A stretch of 64,000 nt of DNA, taken from Phycomyces nitens (lineage: Eukaryota > Mucoromycota > Mucoromycetes > Mucorales > Phycomycetaceae). The translations under genes and the position numbers were made by a program. Under the pieces are notes generated by a model that made no database searches, had not been told where the DNA came from, and worked only from the letters and a program-made list of their open reading frames with translations. Position 1 is the first letter of the stretch. Each line of letters opens with the position of its first letter. Location of the stretch: assembly GCA_022702545.1 (NCBI GenBank), contig JAHRBC010000007.1, positions 2,666,001 through 2,730,000 of the forward strand, given 5' to 3'. Shown piece by piece: positions 11,740-22,940 of the stretch.

Positions 11740-12970
11740 CTAGAATATGGTAAAGTATATTTCGATTATAATTATTAGTTTTTGTTCAATTGAAATAAAA
11801 ATAAATATAATATACATACAAAAACTGTTTTGTTGGGTGGGTGAGTAAGTGTGTGTGTGTGTGTGTGTGTGTGTAAAGGTAAGAGAGGTTGAATATCAAA
11901 AAGGCCATTATATATAGGCATTTTGAATGACTATAAAGATGTTCCTCTATTGTCTTGAAGCACTGAGATGCAAATCGGCCTTGATATTGTTTTTGGGCTC
12001 AATCCATCATGCTTTCCGCAGCATGCTTCAAAGGTGAAAAAATTTCAGACTCTCTCCTTTTTTTGGTTCCCTTTATTTTTCCTTTTCCTTGCTTTTTTGA
12101 TATTGGCGCCTTTCTCTGGTAAGACATTTTTTATACCTCTTTATACACACAAATTAACCTCTTTTTCATAGATGTGCGCTCCCATTGCAACTCATCCTTT
12201 CCACAATGGCCATCTAGACAAATACTCACTGGCCGCATTCACTGGTACCATCATCTTGATAAAAATTATTTTCACTTTCTCTTTTAGATTGGCCAAACAA
12301 CTTATATAGGGATGTCATCGGCACCAGGTAAATTTTTTCTTTCAATCATACTTGTTCCCTCTCTGACTCTATTCCATTGTAGACTGCCCTTTCTATTCAT
12401 GCCATCGGCCTCCTCCATCATTCGCAATTGTAATCATAAAGGTAATATTCTTTATAAATCTCTTTTTGCTTATCCAAAATATTATTCAGATTATTTATTA
12501 ATTATTATTATTATGTGTTTTATAGACTCACTTGGGCTTCCTTTACACACCATACCCCCTACTTTGATAACCCATTTGGCTCCTGGTATGTAAATTAAAT
12601 ATATCATCACTCTGTTCACCCATATTAATTTTTATTCCCTTTTTTATAGTAAAACCTGCCACACAGCCCATCCAGCCTTAAAATTCAAGTCCCCTTTGCG
12701 CACTCTTGCCCATCTCTTGCAATGTAAGTATCTTTTGACACACAAAAATTTTCTCTTTGTACCCCACATCATTAACACTTCTTTATCTTTTACAGAACAC
12801 TCCTGCAGCCCAAAAAATTGCTGGATATTCATATTTTTGCAGGTATTTTTTATGTAGAAAAATATTCCATCCAAATAGCAGCAAGCAACCGGGTAGAAAC
12901 GGCTAGGCATAGGAATAGGCGTAATAATAGACCCTAAACCTAGAAACATTCTATTCTTTCCAATAAAAAT
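11740..12970 (+). other. Outward-directed array of intron-like modules (I3)
   Basis: Upstream of the second gene and on the opposite strand, short segments of about 40-70 bases are bounded by splice-like signals: ATAG near 12171, CAGGTAAAT near 12327 with TTGTAG near 12382, AAAGGTAATA near 12439 with TTTATAG near 12526, TGGTATGTAAA near 12585 with TTTATAG near 12651, ATGTAAGTATC near 12722 with TTTACAG near 12796, and CAGGTATT near 12840. An AATAAA follows at 12962. A TG microsatellite lies at 11850-11872. Related arrays sit at the same place in I6 and I7. No consistent reading frame is seen; a spliced non-coding transcript is possible. Confidence 0.5.
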
Positions 12971-13427
12971 AAAAGCGTAAACCATTACCAATCCAATATA
13001 AACGGGAAATCAAATAATGGGTGATATATTACTGGTGAAGAAGAATAAAGAGGCTTTCAAGTGTTTGATTTGATTGGTCTTGGGTAGTAACCACTAGTAG
13101 ATACATCGAGTTTCTACAACTCGCAACATAAAGATATGTGACGTATCTGAACATTTCAACGACCACGTTGAGACGACCAAAATAGAACCGTTCTTTTAAA
13201 TACTTTTTTTCATCGTTCCAAATCAGATCTATATACCGAAAGTGCTAACAGACCTCACCTGCGGCACATTTTTACATGTTTCTACTACTGCAAACCACGA
13301 CACCGAGGTACCTGTGAAGCTAGCATGCCTCCTAGTTGAAAAAATATTTAAACTAGGTGAAACCCACCCCTTTTCAGTACCATAATGCCGGATTTCTGGT
13401 ACTACAAACAGCCCCTCTTTTGCAGTG

Positions 13428-14510
13428 TATTAATCAAATTATATAATACCTTGCTTCCTTGATTTGCTTGATATCTTTTTAGAGCTAGAGAATATTATGA
13501 GAAAAATTATTAAATATTTATACCAGCTTACTTATTATATATAGTCCTTGGAAATCTTGAATACTTTGATTTAATAAAGGCAAAGACAAACTTTTGAAAT
13601 AGAATACTAAGTAGAGATAGCAATGAGTAAGGATATTAAAAAATATTTTTCAAGTATATATACTTACTAGAGGTATGAGTTTCTGGAGGGCGGCTATATA
13701 GATACATAACATTTCTAATAAAATATATATCAGTAAGAAAAATAATCGAATGTAATAAAGAACATAGTACTTATCTTTGTATACCAGAATGATTTTGATT
13801 TTGTTTGCCAGGAGTATATATAGCAAACTGCACTTTAGAAGAAGTACTTGGATGATAATAAAAAGTAGAGAAAGAAAAAAATGGATGAATAAAAAACAAT
13901 CCTTGAAATAGCCGTAGAATCTGAGAGATGATTACGTATTTTTTTTTGAAAATAAAAAAAGAAAAATATGTTTGTTGTGAATACCAAGTATGCAAAAAAG
14001 GCGATTAACACACTGTGCACAAATGCAGTCTGTAATATTCGTTGTACTCTCAGTGCTACATGAATGGTTTAGGAAATAAAAATATAAAAACAATAGAAAT
14101 AGGCATACTCGTAAAAGATATTATTTTATAAAACGAATGAATATTTAGTTATATGGTTGGAATGAATATTCAAGTAATTAATCAAACTAAAGATCTGAAG
14201 ATATTAAATAATAATTATATATATATATGTATCATTGTCAAATCTAGATTTTATAAATATTAAGATAGACAACATTTATTGATATCGGGCAAGTACCGAC
14301 TGGAACACAGATAGATCCTCTGCTTGATTGATATGTCATAAGAATAACAATTCATTTTTATATTTATAATCAAAATACTCAAAGATTTTTTCAAGCAGAC
14401 CTTAACACTAAATAGTAAAATGTATGTTGATACATGAACAACTATATTCTATAGAGTGATTACTATCAGACAAATACTTACAATTGAATAAATACCAGAA
14501 TCTGTAAATT
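13428..14510 (-). other. I2 subterminal region upstream of its second gene
   Basis: About 1.1 kb of AT-rich sequence contains no convincing gene. Minus-strand splice-like signals occur, such as a donor read from TATACTTACTAG near 13665 and one from ATACTTAC near 14475. This fits the divergent intron-like arrays of the sister elements, but the match is weak here. Confidence 0.35.
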
Positions 14511-15740
14511 ATGAGCCAGCAATTAAACAAGGGAAAGAAGAACATGTCTGCAAGAGCGTCATCCTCCAGATCACTACTTACCACAGTGAACACTGGCCGT
14601 GTTGTCACCCCTCGCCCATTACTTGCTTCTAGATCTGACGATGTAACAATCCCCAGGAGTGAATATAACACTATGGTTGGCCTTTTATCTACCGTTGATA
14701 AAAAGTTAACTGGTGTATCAACACAAGTTGGTGCAGTGTATGATAACGAAAGGCAAATGATGTTGTCTCTCAATGGTCTTGTTGCTTGCCAAGCCAGAGA
14801 CCAAGTATCAGTCTAAATGCCCGTGGTAGAAAATGATGAGATCGTGAATATCATCCAACCTGAAGATATTCTTTCTGTCTCTAACTCACAAGTTAGCCTT
14901 CAGGATATCGTCAGTGCAACAAGATATCCAAAGTTATCTGTAAGTTCTAAATGAAACAGTAATATCAAAATATATTATTAATATATACTTTTAGAAAGTT
15001 ATTCGAGATTACTTGAAAAACTTTCATCTTAAATCAGACGATCCCAGTTTGATCAAGGATAATGAAGAGAAGCCAACTTGGGATGTCAGTGTTGGATTGG
15101 CTGATGATATCAATCAGAATCTAGCAAACGCTCTGATCATATATGCCCATGAACAGCCTGAATCAACATCAGTAACAGGAAAAGAACTGGGCACAATAAT
15201 TATAAATAATTATTATAACCGTTTGGCTGATAGCAAGCTTGTGCCAGAGCTTAGAGAAGCAAAAAAGACAGCAAACCGAAGAGGCAACCAAAAAACTAAA
15301 GTAAGTGAATATTAAATAAAATGCACAAATATTTATATATTATGCTTTTTCACTTTAGCTTTTCAAGAGACGAAAGAGAACCTTTGTAAAGCACAAGGAA
15401 GCTGTTGAAAGAAGATTCAACAGGGATGCCAGTGGCGTCTTTCATAGAGATGTAATGTCAGATGATGAAACAGACATGGAGATCACTGTGAGGGTACTTC
15501 GTCCAAATTGGAGGAGTGATGAGGTAAAACACAGGCAGATTGATATTTCTTATGTTTTATGTCTAATGATAAAATATATCTGTATAGCTGAATGAGCTGT
15601 TTGACTTTTTGGACATGCTTGCCAAAAAAGATCTAGGAAAGAAAGCCAGTCAATTGAAGACTCGTCATTATGTTGTCATACAAAAGACAATTCCTCGCGG
15701 CTTAGTAGCCAAAATTCCCGCATGGTCAAAGCGTGAATAA
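14511..15740 (+). pseudogene. CACTA second gene (unrecognised family), I2 copy, one premature stop
   Basis: The exons are 14511-14939, 14995-15300, 15359-15523 and 15588-15740, all phase 0, with GTAAGT/GTAAGTG/GTAAAA donors and TAG acceptors. Exon 2 is 306 bases. An in-frame TAA at 14814-14816 follows DQVSV; the frame is open on both sides, so the full product would be about 350 residues. Motifs are KPTWDVSVGLADD in exon 2, a basic run KTANRRGNQKTK at its end, MSDDETDM and VLRPNWRSDE in exon 3, and RHYVVIQKTIPRGLVAKIP in exon 4. The TAA is compatible with CAA to TAA. It converges on the transposase at 15838-18918 with 97 bases between their ends. Confidence 0.8.
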
Positions 15741-15837
15741 ATCAACAAGCATCTCTTTTTCACTCCTTCATCTATATTGATTTTGGCATATATATATTGC
15801 ATATTTTATGTAAGAAAGTAAAAAAATAAGAAGAAGA

Positions 15838-18800
15838 TTAAGCATAAATTTTTCTAGGCAATGGAATAACAATGACTTTGGCTGCACCACGGCCAGAAGC
15901 TTGATTGCCAATTGCAATTGGAGATAGAATTCGATGAACTGGTAGAATGTTGTCATAGTCATATTTTTGAAAGGTTGGCTTATACATATCAATTCCTTGG
16001 TCTATTCTTGGCTGATGTTGAAGAACTTCATACCATTCAACAAAAGCAAAGACATGCTAAGGATTGAGTCGTGTCATAAAGTTGTCATAGGTGGGTTTTG
16101 GAGAAAAATTGTGGGCAAAAAGATACTTGATATAGCCAGCATAGGTATAGCTTGACTCACTATTTTTCTCAATGTATATAGCCTGGATATACGACCCTCT
16201 TGTATTTGACCCTTCACCACCTTTGTAGACTTGGCCAAGAAGATTAATGAATGGAATCTTCTGGATTCGGTCATTGACAAAATTTGAGCTCTGGACTATA
16301 CCTTTGGCGCTTTGCAAGAGATTGTCTTGGTACTCAATGCGATAGAACTTGAGAAGGCAATTGTACTCAGCCGTTCTCATTGTTGTTGGCTCTTGGAGTT
16401 TTAATGGCAAGGCTGATGGTGGAAGAGACTCGTTTCCTAATATGCATGTTTCAGTTTCAGTTGCAGAGTTAACAAACGTAGGCAAGTGAAATATGGTAAT
16501 CATATTGTTTTGGGGAGGGATTGTGGCATAGGTTTCTGTTATACTGGTAGACAGTTTTTGGAAGAGGGAGAGATGAGATGGGTTGGTGAGGGTGGTGAGG
16601 TGTGATCTGTAAAAATCGCCCTTTGATGCATTTTCGATAAATTTATCCATATAGGTTTTTTCAAAACCATTCTTCTTGTTCGTGTTGAAACCTTTGATCA
16701 GGCCATTGTATCGTTCAAAGCTGAAAAGCCAGTATCTGTATATTGGGCCGAAATCTTGGATCGTTTCTTTCAGGTGAAGATGAAGGTGCATATTGGGCGA
16801 TAAAAGATCGGGCTCATATAATTTCTCACATCCAATACAGAATTTCTCCAGACTGTTGTGAGCTTGACTTAATTCTTCATTGGTGATACTTGGCTTTGTT
16901 AATAATTGGCATGCATCAACAAAATGAATCCAGTTGACAAAAAGATCATTGGGTAATCGAGACTTGAGCACGACAGGAGAATATACTAAGCACCAGGATT
17001 TCCATTCATCGGCTTTCATGAAAGGAAATCCCTTTCCAATCTTTGTGGTTAACGTGGTATAGTCTGGTGGCAGAGTCATGGTATTTGCTTCATTTTGCAT
17101 TTCCGCAAGATCATGGTCATTGAGAAGATTATCAAATAACCATTTTTTGATCATTCTCTTTGCAGTTCCCAGGAAAAGGTTGTGCATTGGATCAATTATT
17201 GTTGATCTTACGGGCTCAAAGTATCCTAGTCGATGGAACTCTGACCAGCAAACCCCGTTTTCAACCTCCAATCGTTTTCTCTCTGTATTGGTTACTGCAT
17301 TCTTCCACATACTAGCATGCTTCATATTTTCTTCTTTGGTTCTGCCTGTCCATTCAGACGACTTGAAACCAGAATAATCGACGATGCTGGTACCTTCAAA
17401 CCGATGGAAGTGGCGATTACACTTATGGCATGCATTTGTACTGTTGTGCGAAGTGAATCCACATGTTTTTCTTGCAGCAGGTATATCGCATGCAACCATT
17501 AGCAGAGCAGCACGGACCAGAGTCTTGGAGCATGTGTGGGTGTTGATATAGATGCCTTTGTACAAGTCTTTCAGCTCATCAACAAGAGGACGAAGATAGT
17601 TATTTATCTCTGAAGTGCTGGCTTCTTTTGGTCCAGGCATCAGACCCACAAGTATGACATTCTCTGCCTTATTTCGCTCTTCTCTTGGGAGGTTGTTGAT
17701 CATCAGGTATATTGCTCCACAGGAATATGTTACCCCATCAAAGGGTTGAAACCAATCGATGTTGAGAGTGAGCAGCAACGACCTTTCCTTGGCAACAAAT
17801 TGTAAACCAGCTTCATCTACAAACTCCTTCCACATTCTTCCATCATATATGTCAAACATTGTTCCATCAATCTTTGGTCCACGATTCCACTTGTTAATTT
17901 GATTCTCAAATGTAGGGCGCTGGAACATTTTTTTCAAGGCTGTTTTGAGTGAGTTATATACATATGTGCGGTTTGGTCTCATAGTTTTGTTGTTGCTGAT
18001 TTTGTACAATGCGTTTCCACACTCTCTATTGCTTCCAAGTTTCGTGAAGTCGCATGTACTAGGAGCTCCATTAACATCACTGAAGATACTATGAAAATTT
18101 CCACATGCTACATATTTTGACACGCCACTTGTTAAGTTGCTGAATCCACTCATTTTCTTCAAGCCAGGAATACTAGTAGGAAGACGAAATTCCTCGCCAT
18201 AGTGCTCAAGAACGGAATTGATAAAGGTAATCAAAATGGCGCTGCCCTCATCAACAACAAAACAAGATATGAACATGACAATGAACACCGTTATCAGTTG
18301 GTGCCATGGATCTTGAGGAAGGTTTGGTAAATTATCTATAAGTTGATTGAGCCGCATGTTAATGTATTCCTTTTAGTAATAACATCATCCTTTTTTATTT
18401 TGCACCTGTTTCTTCATCCTGGTCCTGCTCTTCATTGTCATCACTCTTCTCATAGTCTTCAGAGTCAGAGAAAGCATCAAGATCTTCTTCACCTGTTCCA
18501 AAAATAGACTCTTCCACTGAAAGAGGTAAGAAGAACTCTATATTCTCAATTGGTAAAGGTGTACCAGGAGAAGAAATATTGTCTATGGATACACAATTTA
18601 AATACAGTTGAATATCCCTTTGGTAAATAAAATAAAATTACACTCAAAACTCTCTTCAGTCTGGTCTATGTCTATAGTATTATTGATAGTGTTTACTTGG
18701 CTTGAATATGCTATTTGGTTTGGATTATATATTATTATTATTAAGGTCTATATTTCTGTAGCTTATTTACTATTAATCTGGCTGTTAAACAATTTGTCCT

Positions 18801-18918
18801 CATCACTTTGGACATGGCGTGCTGCAGTTCTTTTGCTCGTCATTGTGAAGCCAGAATGATTGCGAGAGCATTTTGAGCATCTGCATTGCATTTCATTGGA
18901 ATTACAAATGGAAGACAT
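15838..18918 (-). pseudogene. Tnp2/CACTA transposase (I2), premature stop and unclear 5' splice
   Basis: The main exon reads from 18357 down to the TTA at 15838-15840. It shows LNIDWFQPFDG, IDPMHNLFLGTAKRM and SFERYNG and a complete C-terminal domain ending VIVIPLPRKIYA. A TAG at 16057-16059 interrupts the C-terminal domain where I1 has CAG. Exon 1 (18918-18771, 148 bases, the size found in I3, I6 and I7) encodes CRCSKCSRNHSGF...RTAARH. A short exon near 18665-18642 and an acidic exon (18582-18406) follow. The join from the acidic exon to the main exon does not stay in frame with the visible splice sites, so an indel is likely there. I judge it dead. Confidence 0.85.
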
Positions 18919-19292
18919 TTTTCTTGTTACTTAGTATAGTAAAGAAGGAGTACAAAGTATCCAGTACTAATAATTAAAAAATACTTTTTTACTTGAGAAT
19001 AATAAATCAAATGATTGAATATCATTCAGCCAATAAAAACATTCAAATCAATCTCTATTGTTAATGCAAGATTTTGCCTGAGTTATAAATATTTTTACTC
19101 ATGTTATTGATAATTCCAGATAACTATTAAATTATAATTTAAATTGATTTTTGCAGTGATAGGTCTTGGATTAGCCCTTTTCTTGATTGCTCACTTTAGA
19201 CGGCATTAAGAATATTTGGTAGTTCTATTGGATGGACATTAGAATATGTCTTTATTTTTGTTGATTATTCAACTACAATATTTTCTCTACCT
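18919..19292. other. I2 sequence between transposase start and E2, no gene seen
   Basis: AT-rich upstream region of the I2 transposase. A TTTTTGCAGTG at about 19148-19158 resembles a CACTA right end, but no matching left end or duplication was found. Confidence 0.4.
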
Positions 19293-20941
19293 CACTACGG
19301 CGGAAAAAACGGTAGCTAACTACCGTTTTGGTAGCATTACTACCGTTTTTTCCCACAAAAAAAAACGGTAGTAAAGACTCTGTATAAGGCGATTTCAGTA
19401 GCTGTTACCGTTTTTTTAGTGCGAAAAAAAAGGGTAGTTATGAGGCAGGAATAGGCACAGCTACCGTTTTTTTATCCAACCAAAATCGTTTCTTTATATA
19501 CTATAGCCTCTCTTTTATATTACTTTATATACTAGCACCCATTCTTTTTTTACTGCCATTTATTTGAAATAATGGTTTATTTTTTATTATAATTTCGATT
19601 TATTTCAAATAATATTAAAATATATATAATAATAATATAGAAACATACCAAAAGCAAATACTATTTAATATTATAAAACGTATATGGTACAAACCTTTTA
19701 CTCAATCTATACACGATGCCAACAACATGTTGTTATGACTTGGATGGCCTTTGGTCTTCATCGATTGCTATAAAAATATTGTGGTCAGAGAATGAAGCAA
19801 TCAAATAAACCGAATATATTGTTTTGGGTAGCATACCAGTATATATTGTGCTTGTTAATCAGCGTGCCGAGCATCTTGTTGTGAATCACTGTCATGACTT
19901 GGAAGGCCTTTGGTCTTCATCAATTGCTATAAAGATATTGTGGTCAGAGAATGAAGCGATCAAATAAACCAAGCATATTGTTTTGGATAGCATACCAGTA
20001 TATATTGTGCTTGTTAATCGGTATACCAAGCATCTCTTGAATTAATGCCACTATATGAAACATACAGATGTAAATACTAGATGCAGTAGAAGGAGAATAG
20101 AGAATGCGCAATATGATTAATTAAAGAGTGTAAACATATTATAATATTCTTACCATAGAAAATATATTGCTGTAAAGTCAGCTCATAAGATTTAAAACTA
20201 ATTCGAATATAATGGTAGTTGGCAGAATGAGTACATCATTAAGAAAACAATATGCATATTCTACAGAGATTCCCAGGTGGGGAGGTGGGGAACGACAAAC
20301 TTTAGTGTAATATAGCTGTAAAAAAATTTCACCTTTTTTTAGTGTCTGAAAAATTATGAGATGAGTGTTTCATTCTTTGATTAAAGATAGCAGAGCTGAA
20401 GATGTGGTATACAAGATTCCAATCGGATGTTTATGTAATTGACAACCTTACATAAGGGAGGGTCATTTAGTTTTATTTCAAAAAGTAGAGCAAATAAAAG
20501 AAAAGAAATATAAACTAACCTCGGCATAATACAGCTATAAAAAAATTTCATTTTTTTGGTGCTTGAAAAAGGGCGAGATGTGTGTTTCATTCCTAGATTA
20601 AAAACAACAGAGCTGAAGATGTGGTATACAAGATGCCAATCGGGCATTTATTAAGGTGGCAATCTTACGTGATGGAGAGTTATTCGATTTTATTTCAAAG
20701 GAGAGGACCAAAGCAAAGATAAAACAGCTAAAAGAAAAGAGGAAAAGAAAAAGTGCGCTAAAACATATACTAAAAATATGAGAGAACCAATAAGAGCAGC
20801 CTAAAGAATATTAAAGACTTAGTCTGTTTCTCTTAGATGAAGGCTCATTGCTCATTCCTAGTGGTGTAAACCTATATCAAACAGTAGAAATATTATATTA
20901 ATATTAAATTGAGAATAGATGAGCAACAAAAAAGCTCTAAC

Positions 20942-21229
20942 TTATAGTACATCTGTCATGATTGGGGATTCAGCCTCGTCATCCATTTGAAATACCTCAT
21001 CTTCCGAAAGAAAAGAACTGCTTGCTCTTTCCTGCTATAACATAATAAAAATATTGTATTAATTATAATGCATATTCAAATGTTTGTTAATTAATAAACT
21101 TGCCTGGCTGTTCTCTGCTATTTTTCTCTTACAAGTCTGGTTTGCACTCTTAAAGGTGTCTTGAAGAAGATTCTTGGCACACCACATTCTTTTGCACTTG
21201 TAAATGTGGAGTGCTATTGTCCTAGTCAT
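20942..21229 (-). CDS. Possible small two-exon gene of E elements
   Basis: On the minus strand, 21229-21104 and 21034-20942 can be joined through a GC...AG intron to give 72 residues. It would start MTRTIALHIYKCKRMWCAKN and end with an acidic tail (SEDEVFQMDDEAESP). The order, a Cys-containing basic exon then an acidic exon, recalls the first exons of the I-element transposases. Against it, the same DNA is open on the plus strand (a frame with ECYCPSHASLATIIDDR), the donor is GC, and the start codon is changed to ACG in E4 and E5. E3 keeps the start at 36640. Function unknown; treat as a candidate only. Confidence 0.3.
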
Positions 21230-21339
21230 GCCTCACTGGCCACAATCATTGATGACAGGTACGTTGATTTTGTCATCATTGACCAAGAAGTGTTTTTGCT
21301 GCTGTTGCTATTATTAGTCAAATAATCTCTTACCTACCC

Positions 21340-22217
21340 ATGGAAAAAGTAATTAGAGTATACTCCAAGCTTATCACGTCAAACTTGAAGGGCGGTAGAA
21401 ATGCCAGTTTGCTTGTTGAGCGCTTTGCTGTTCATAGCTTTGTCAGTTCAGCAAACAGCTCTCAGAATTATCCTAGTACAAGTCAGCCGTCCACATATAA
21501 TGAAGCAAGTTTCTTAGATCTTCCAGATGGTGTAAGTGCTGCCCAGCTATGGGAGCCATTCAACTGACATGCCAGTTTGAATGATGATGACTTGGAAGGT
21601 GTCAGCAGCCCTGTTGTCAAGAATACTTTGGCAAAGTACTATGTGCGAAACAGTGGTATGGACAGTATTGAACTTGATGACCCGACGATTGTTGTTGCTT
21701 CTCATCTTTGGAAAAATTCAACCGTACATTCTTCATGTATGTACCAAAGAATAAAAAACGAGACCAGACATGGCAATCATCATGTGATGTTCACCTGTCC
21801 ATACAGAAAGTGAGTATTGGTATTAGTCAAAATACAAAATAGAGATCACTCGCATTTTTTATATTTTTATCTAGCCATCGCAATATAACTATTCAAAGCT
21901 GGTTTGTTGGCACCGTGGAATTTTATTTTGAGCATAAAGAGGTTGATGGCACACCGCACTTTCTGGCATTCGTTGAAGTGATGAAAGAGCATGGTACAGC
22001 AGCCCATGACTCATCTGTGCCAATCGTAATACGGCGGTCACACAGCTCAACTGGACAAACAACCCAGCCAAAATATGCTGTTAATGTGGATGACATTCAG
22101 CATCAAGTTGGGCTCATCCAGTACCCTCCGAGTAGTAATCAGTTCTTTATCATTGCATCATATTATGTGTTTAATGACAATCTGCATGTGACCAGGGGTA
22201 ATCTTGCCACTTTATAA
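21340..22217 (+). pseudogene. 3' remnant of a CACTA transposase-like gene (E2)
   Basis: Two segments, 21340-21809 and 21875-22217, are joined by a GTGAGT...CTAG intron with matching phase. The encoded text resembles the C-terminal domain of the I-element transposases: LAKYYVRNSGMDSIELDD, then a block ending WFVGTVEFYFEH (compare GHIKYLFVH) and HFLAFVEV (compare HVFAFVEW). No catalytic core is present. A TGA at 21565-21567, after LWEPFN, is shared by E3, E4 and E5, so it was already in the copy that spread. This marks the family as non-autonomous, presumably mobilised by a transposase encoded elsewhere. Confidence 0.65.
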
Positions 22218-22255
22218 AAAAAAATTCTTTTTTCTTTTCTTATAAATATCAATAC

Positions 22256-22875
22256 CAAATAAAATAAAATAAAATGGCTAATAATGTCAAAAACAAAAAA
22301 ATTGTTTCAAAAAAACGGTAGCATAACTACCGTTTTGTTCACACAGGCGAAAAATTATTTTTCTCAAAAATGCGCAACATCGTTAACACCAAATAAAATG
22401 CTCATTTCGATAAATAACGTTGCCTAAAAACTTACGAGCCCTTTCTATGGTACTACAACTACCTCATTGCCTGATGAAAAGACATTCCATGCAACTTTTA
22501 TGATTCGGGATCGATGACATTACCTTTCAACCACAATCTGCAGAGATAAAGTGCTCTAATAAATATTAATGTCATATAAAATAAAATAAAATGGCTAATA
22601 ATATCAAAAACAAAAAATTGGTTTCAAAAAAACGGTAGTTATGCTACTGTTTTGTTCACACAGGTGAAAAATTATTTTTCTCAAAAATGCGCAACATCGT
22701 TAACACCAAATAAAATGCTCATTTCAATAAATAACGTTGCCTAAAAACTTACGAGCCCTTTCTATGGTACTACAACTACCTCATTGCCTGATGAAAAGAC
22801 ATTCCATGCGACTTTTATGAATCGGCATCGATGACATTACCTTTCAACCACAATCTGCGGAGATAAAGTGCTCAA
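22256..22875 (+). repeat. 318-base tandem duplication at the E2 right end
   Basis: Two copies about 318 bases apart (ATGGCTAATAAT at 22273 and 22591) each contain an ACGGTAG/CTACCGT palindrome. E3 also has two copies (37687 and 38003), E4 only one (46855). Copy number thus varies among otherwise similar elements. Confidence 0.85.
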
Positions 22876-22940
22876 AAATCATAAAAAACGGTAGTTATGC
22901 TACCGTTTTCGGCACAGCTACCGGTCCTTCCGCCGTAGTG

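Larger units (their letters stand above)
7066..13427 (+). mobile_element. CACTA-type element I3 nested in I2 (6.4 kb)
   Basis: The left end is CACTGGAAAAACCCC at 7066 and the right end is CCCTCTTTTGCAGTG at 13427, flanked by TAT on both sides (7063-7065, 13428-13430). The inverted similarity beyond the first dozen bases is patchy, but both ends carry TTTCACCTAGT and GGTACT blocks in inverted order. The element holds a four-exon Tnp2 transposase with one frameshift and an open second gene in convergent arrangement. Sequence 7066-7307 before the first exon holds no gene. Confidence 0.88.
19293..22940 (+). mobile_element. E-family CACTA derivative E2 nested in I2 (3.65 kb)
   Basis: The ends are CACTACGGCGG at 19293 and CCGCCGTAGTG at 22940. 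The flanks are CCT and CTT, an imperfect 3-base duplication with one mismatch. The first 200 bases and last 60 bases carry many ACGGTAG/CTACCGT palindromes. Inside are a roughly 159-base tandem duplication (about 19733-20050), a diverged repeat of about 250 bases (20300-20700), a 3' transposase-like remnant (21340-22217) and a 318-base tandem duplication near the right end. It is nearly identical to E3 and E4 over most of its length. Confidence 0.9.

Noticed and set aside
19140..19160. TTTTTGCAGTG as a right end of another CACTA element
   Set aside because: No matching left end with an ATA flank was found, and the sequence lies inside I2 without interrupting recognisable sequence.
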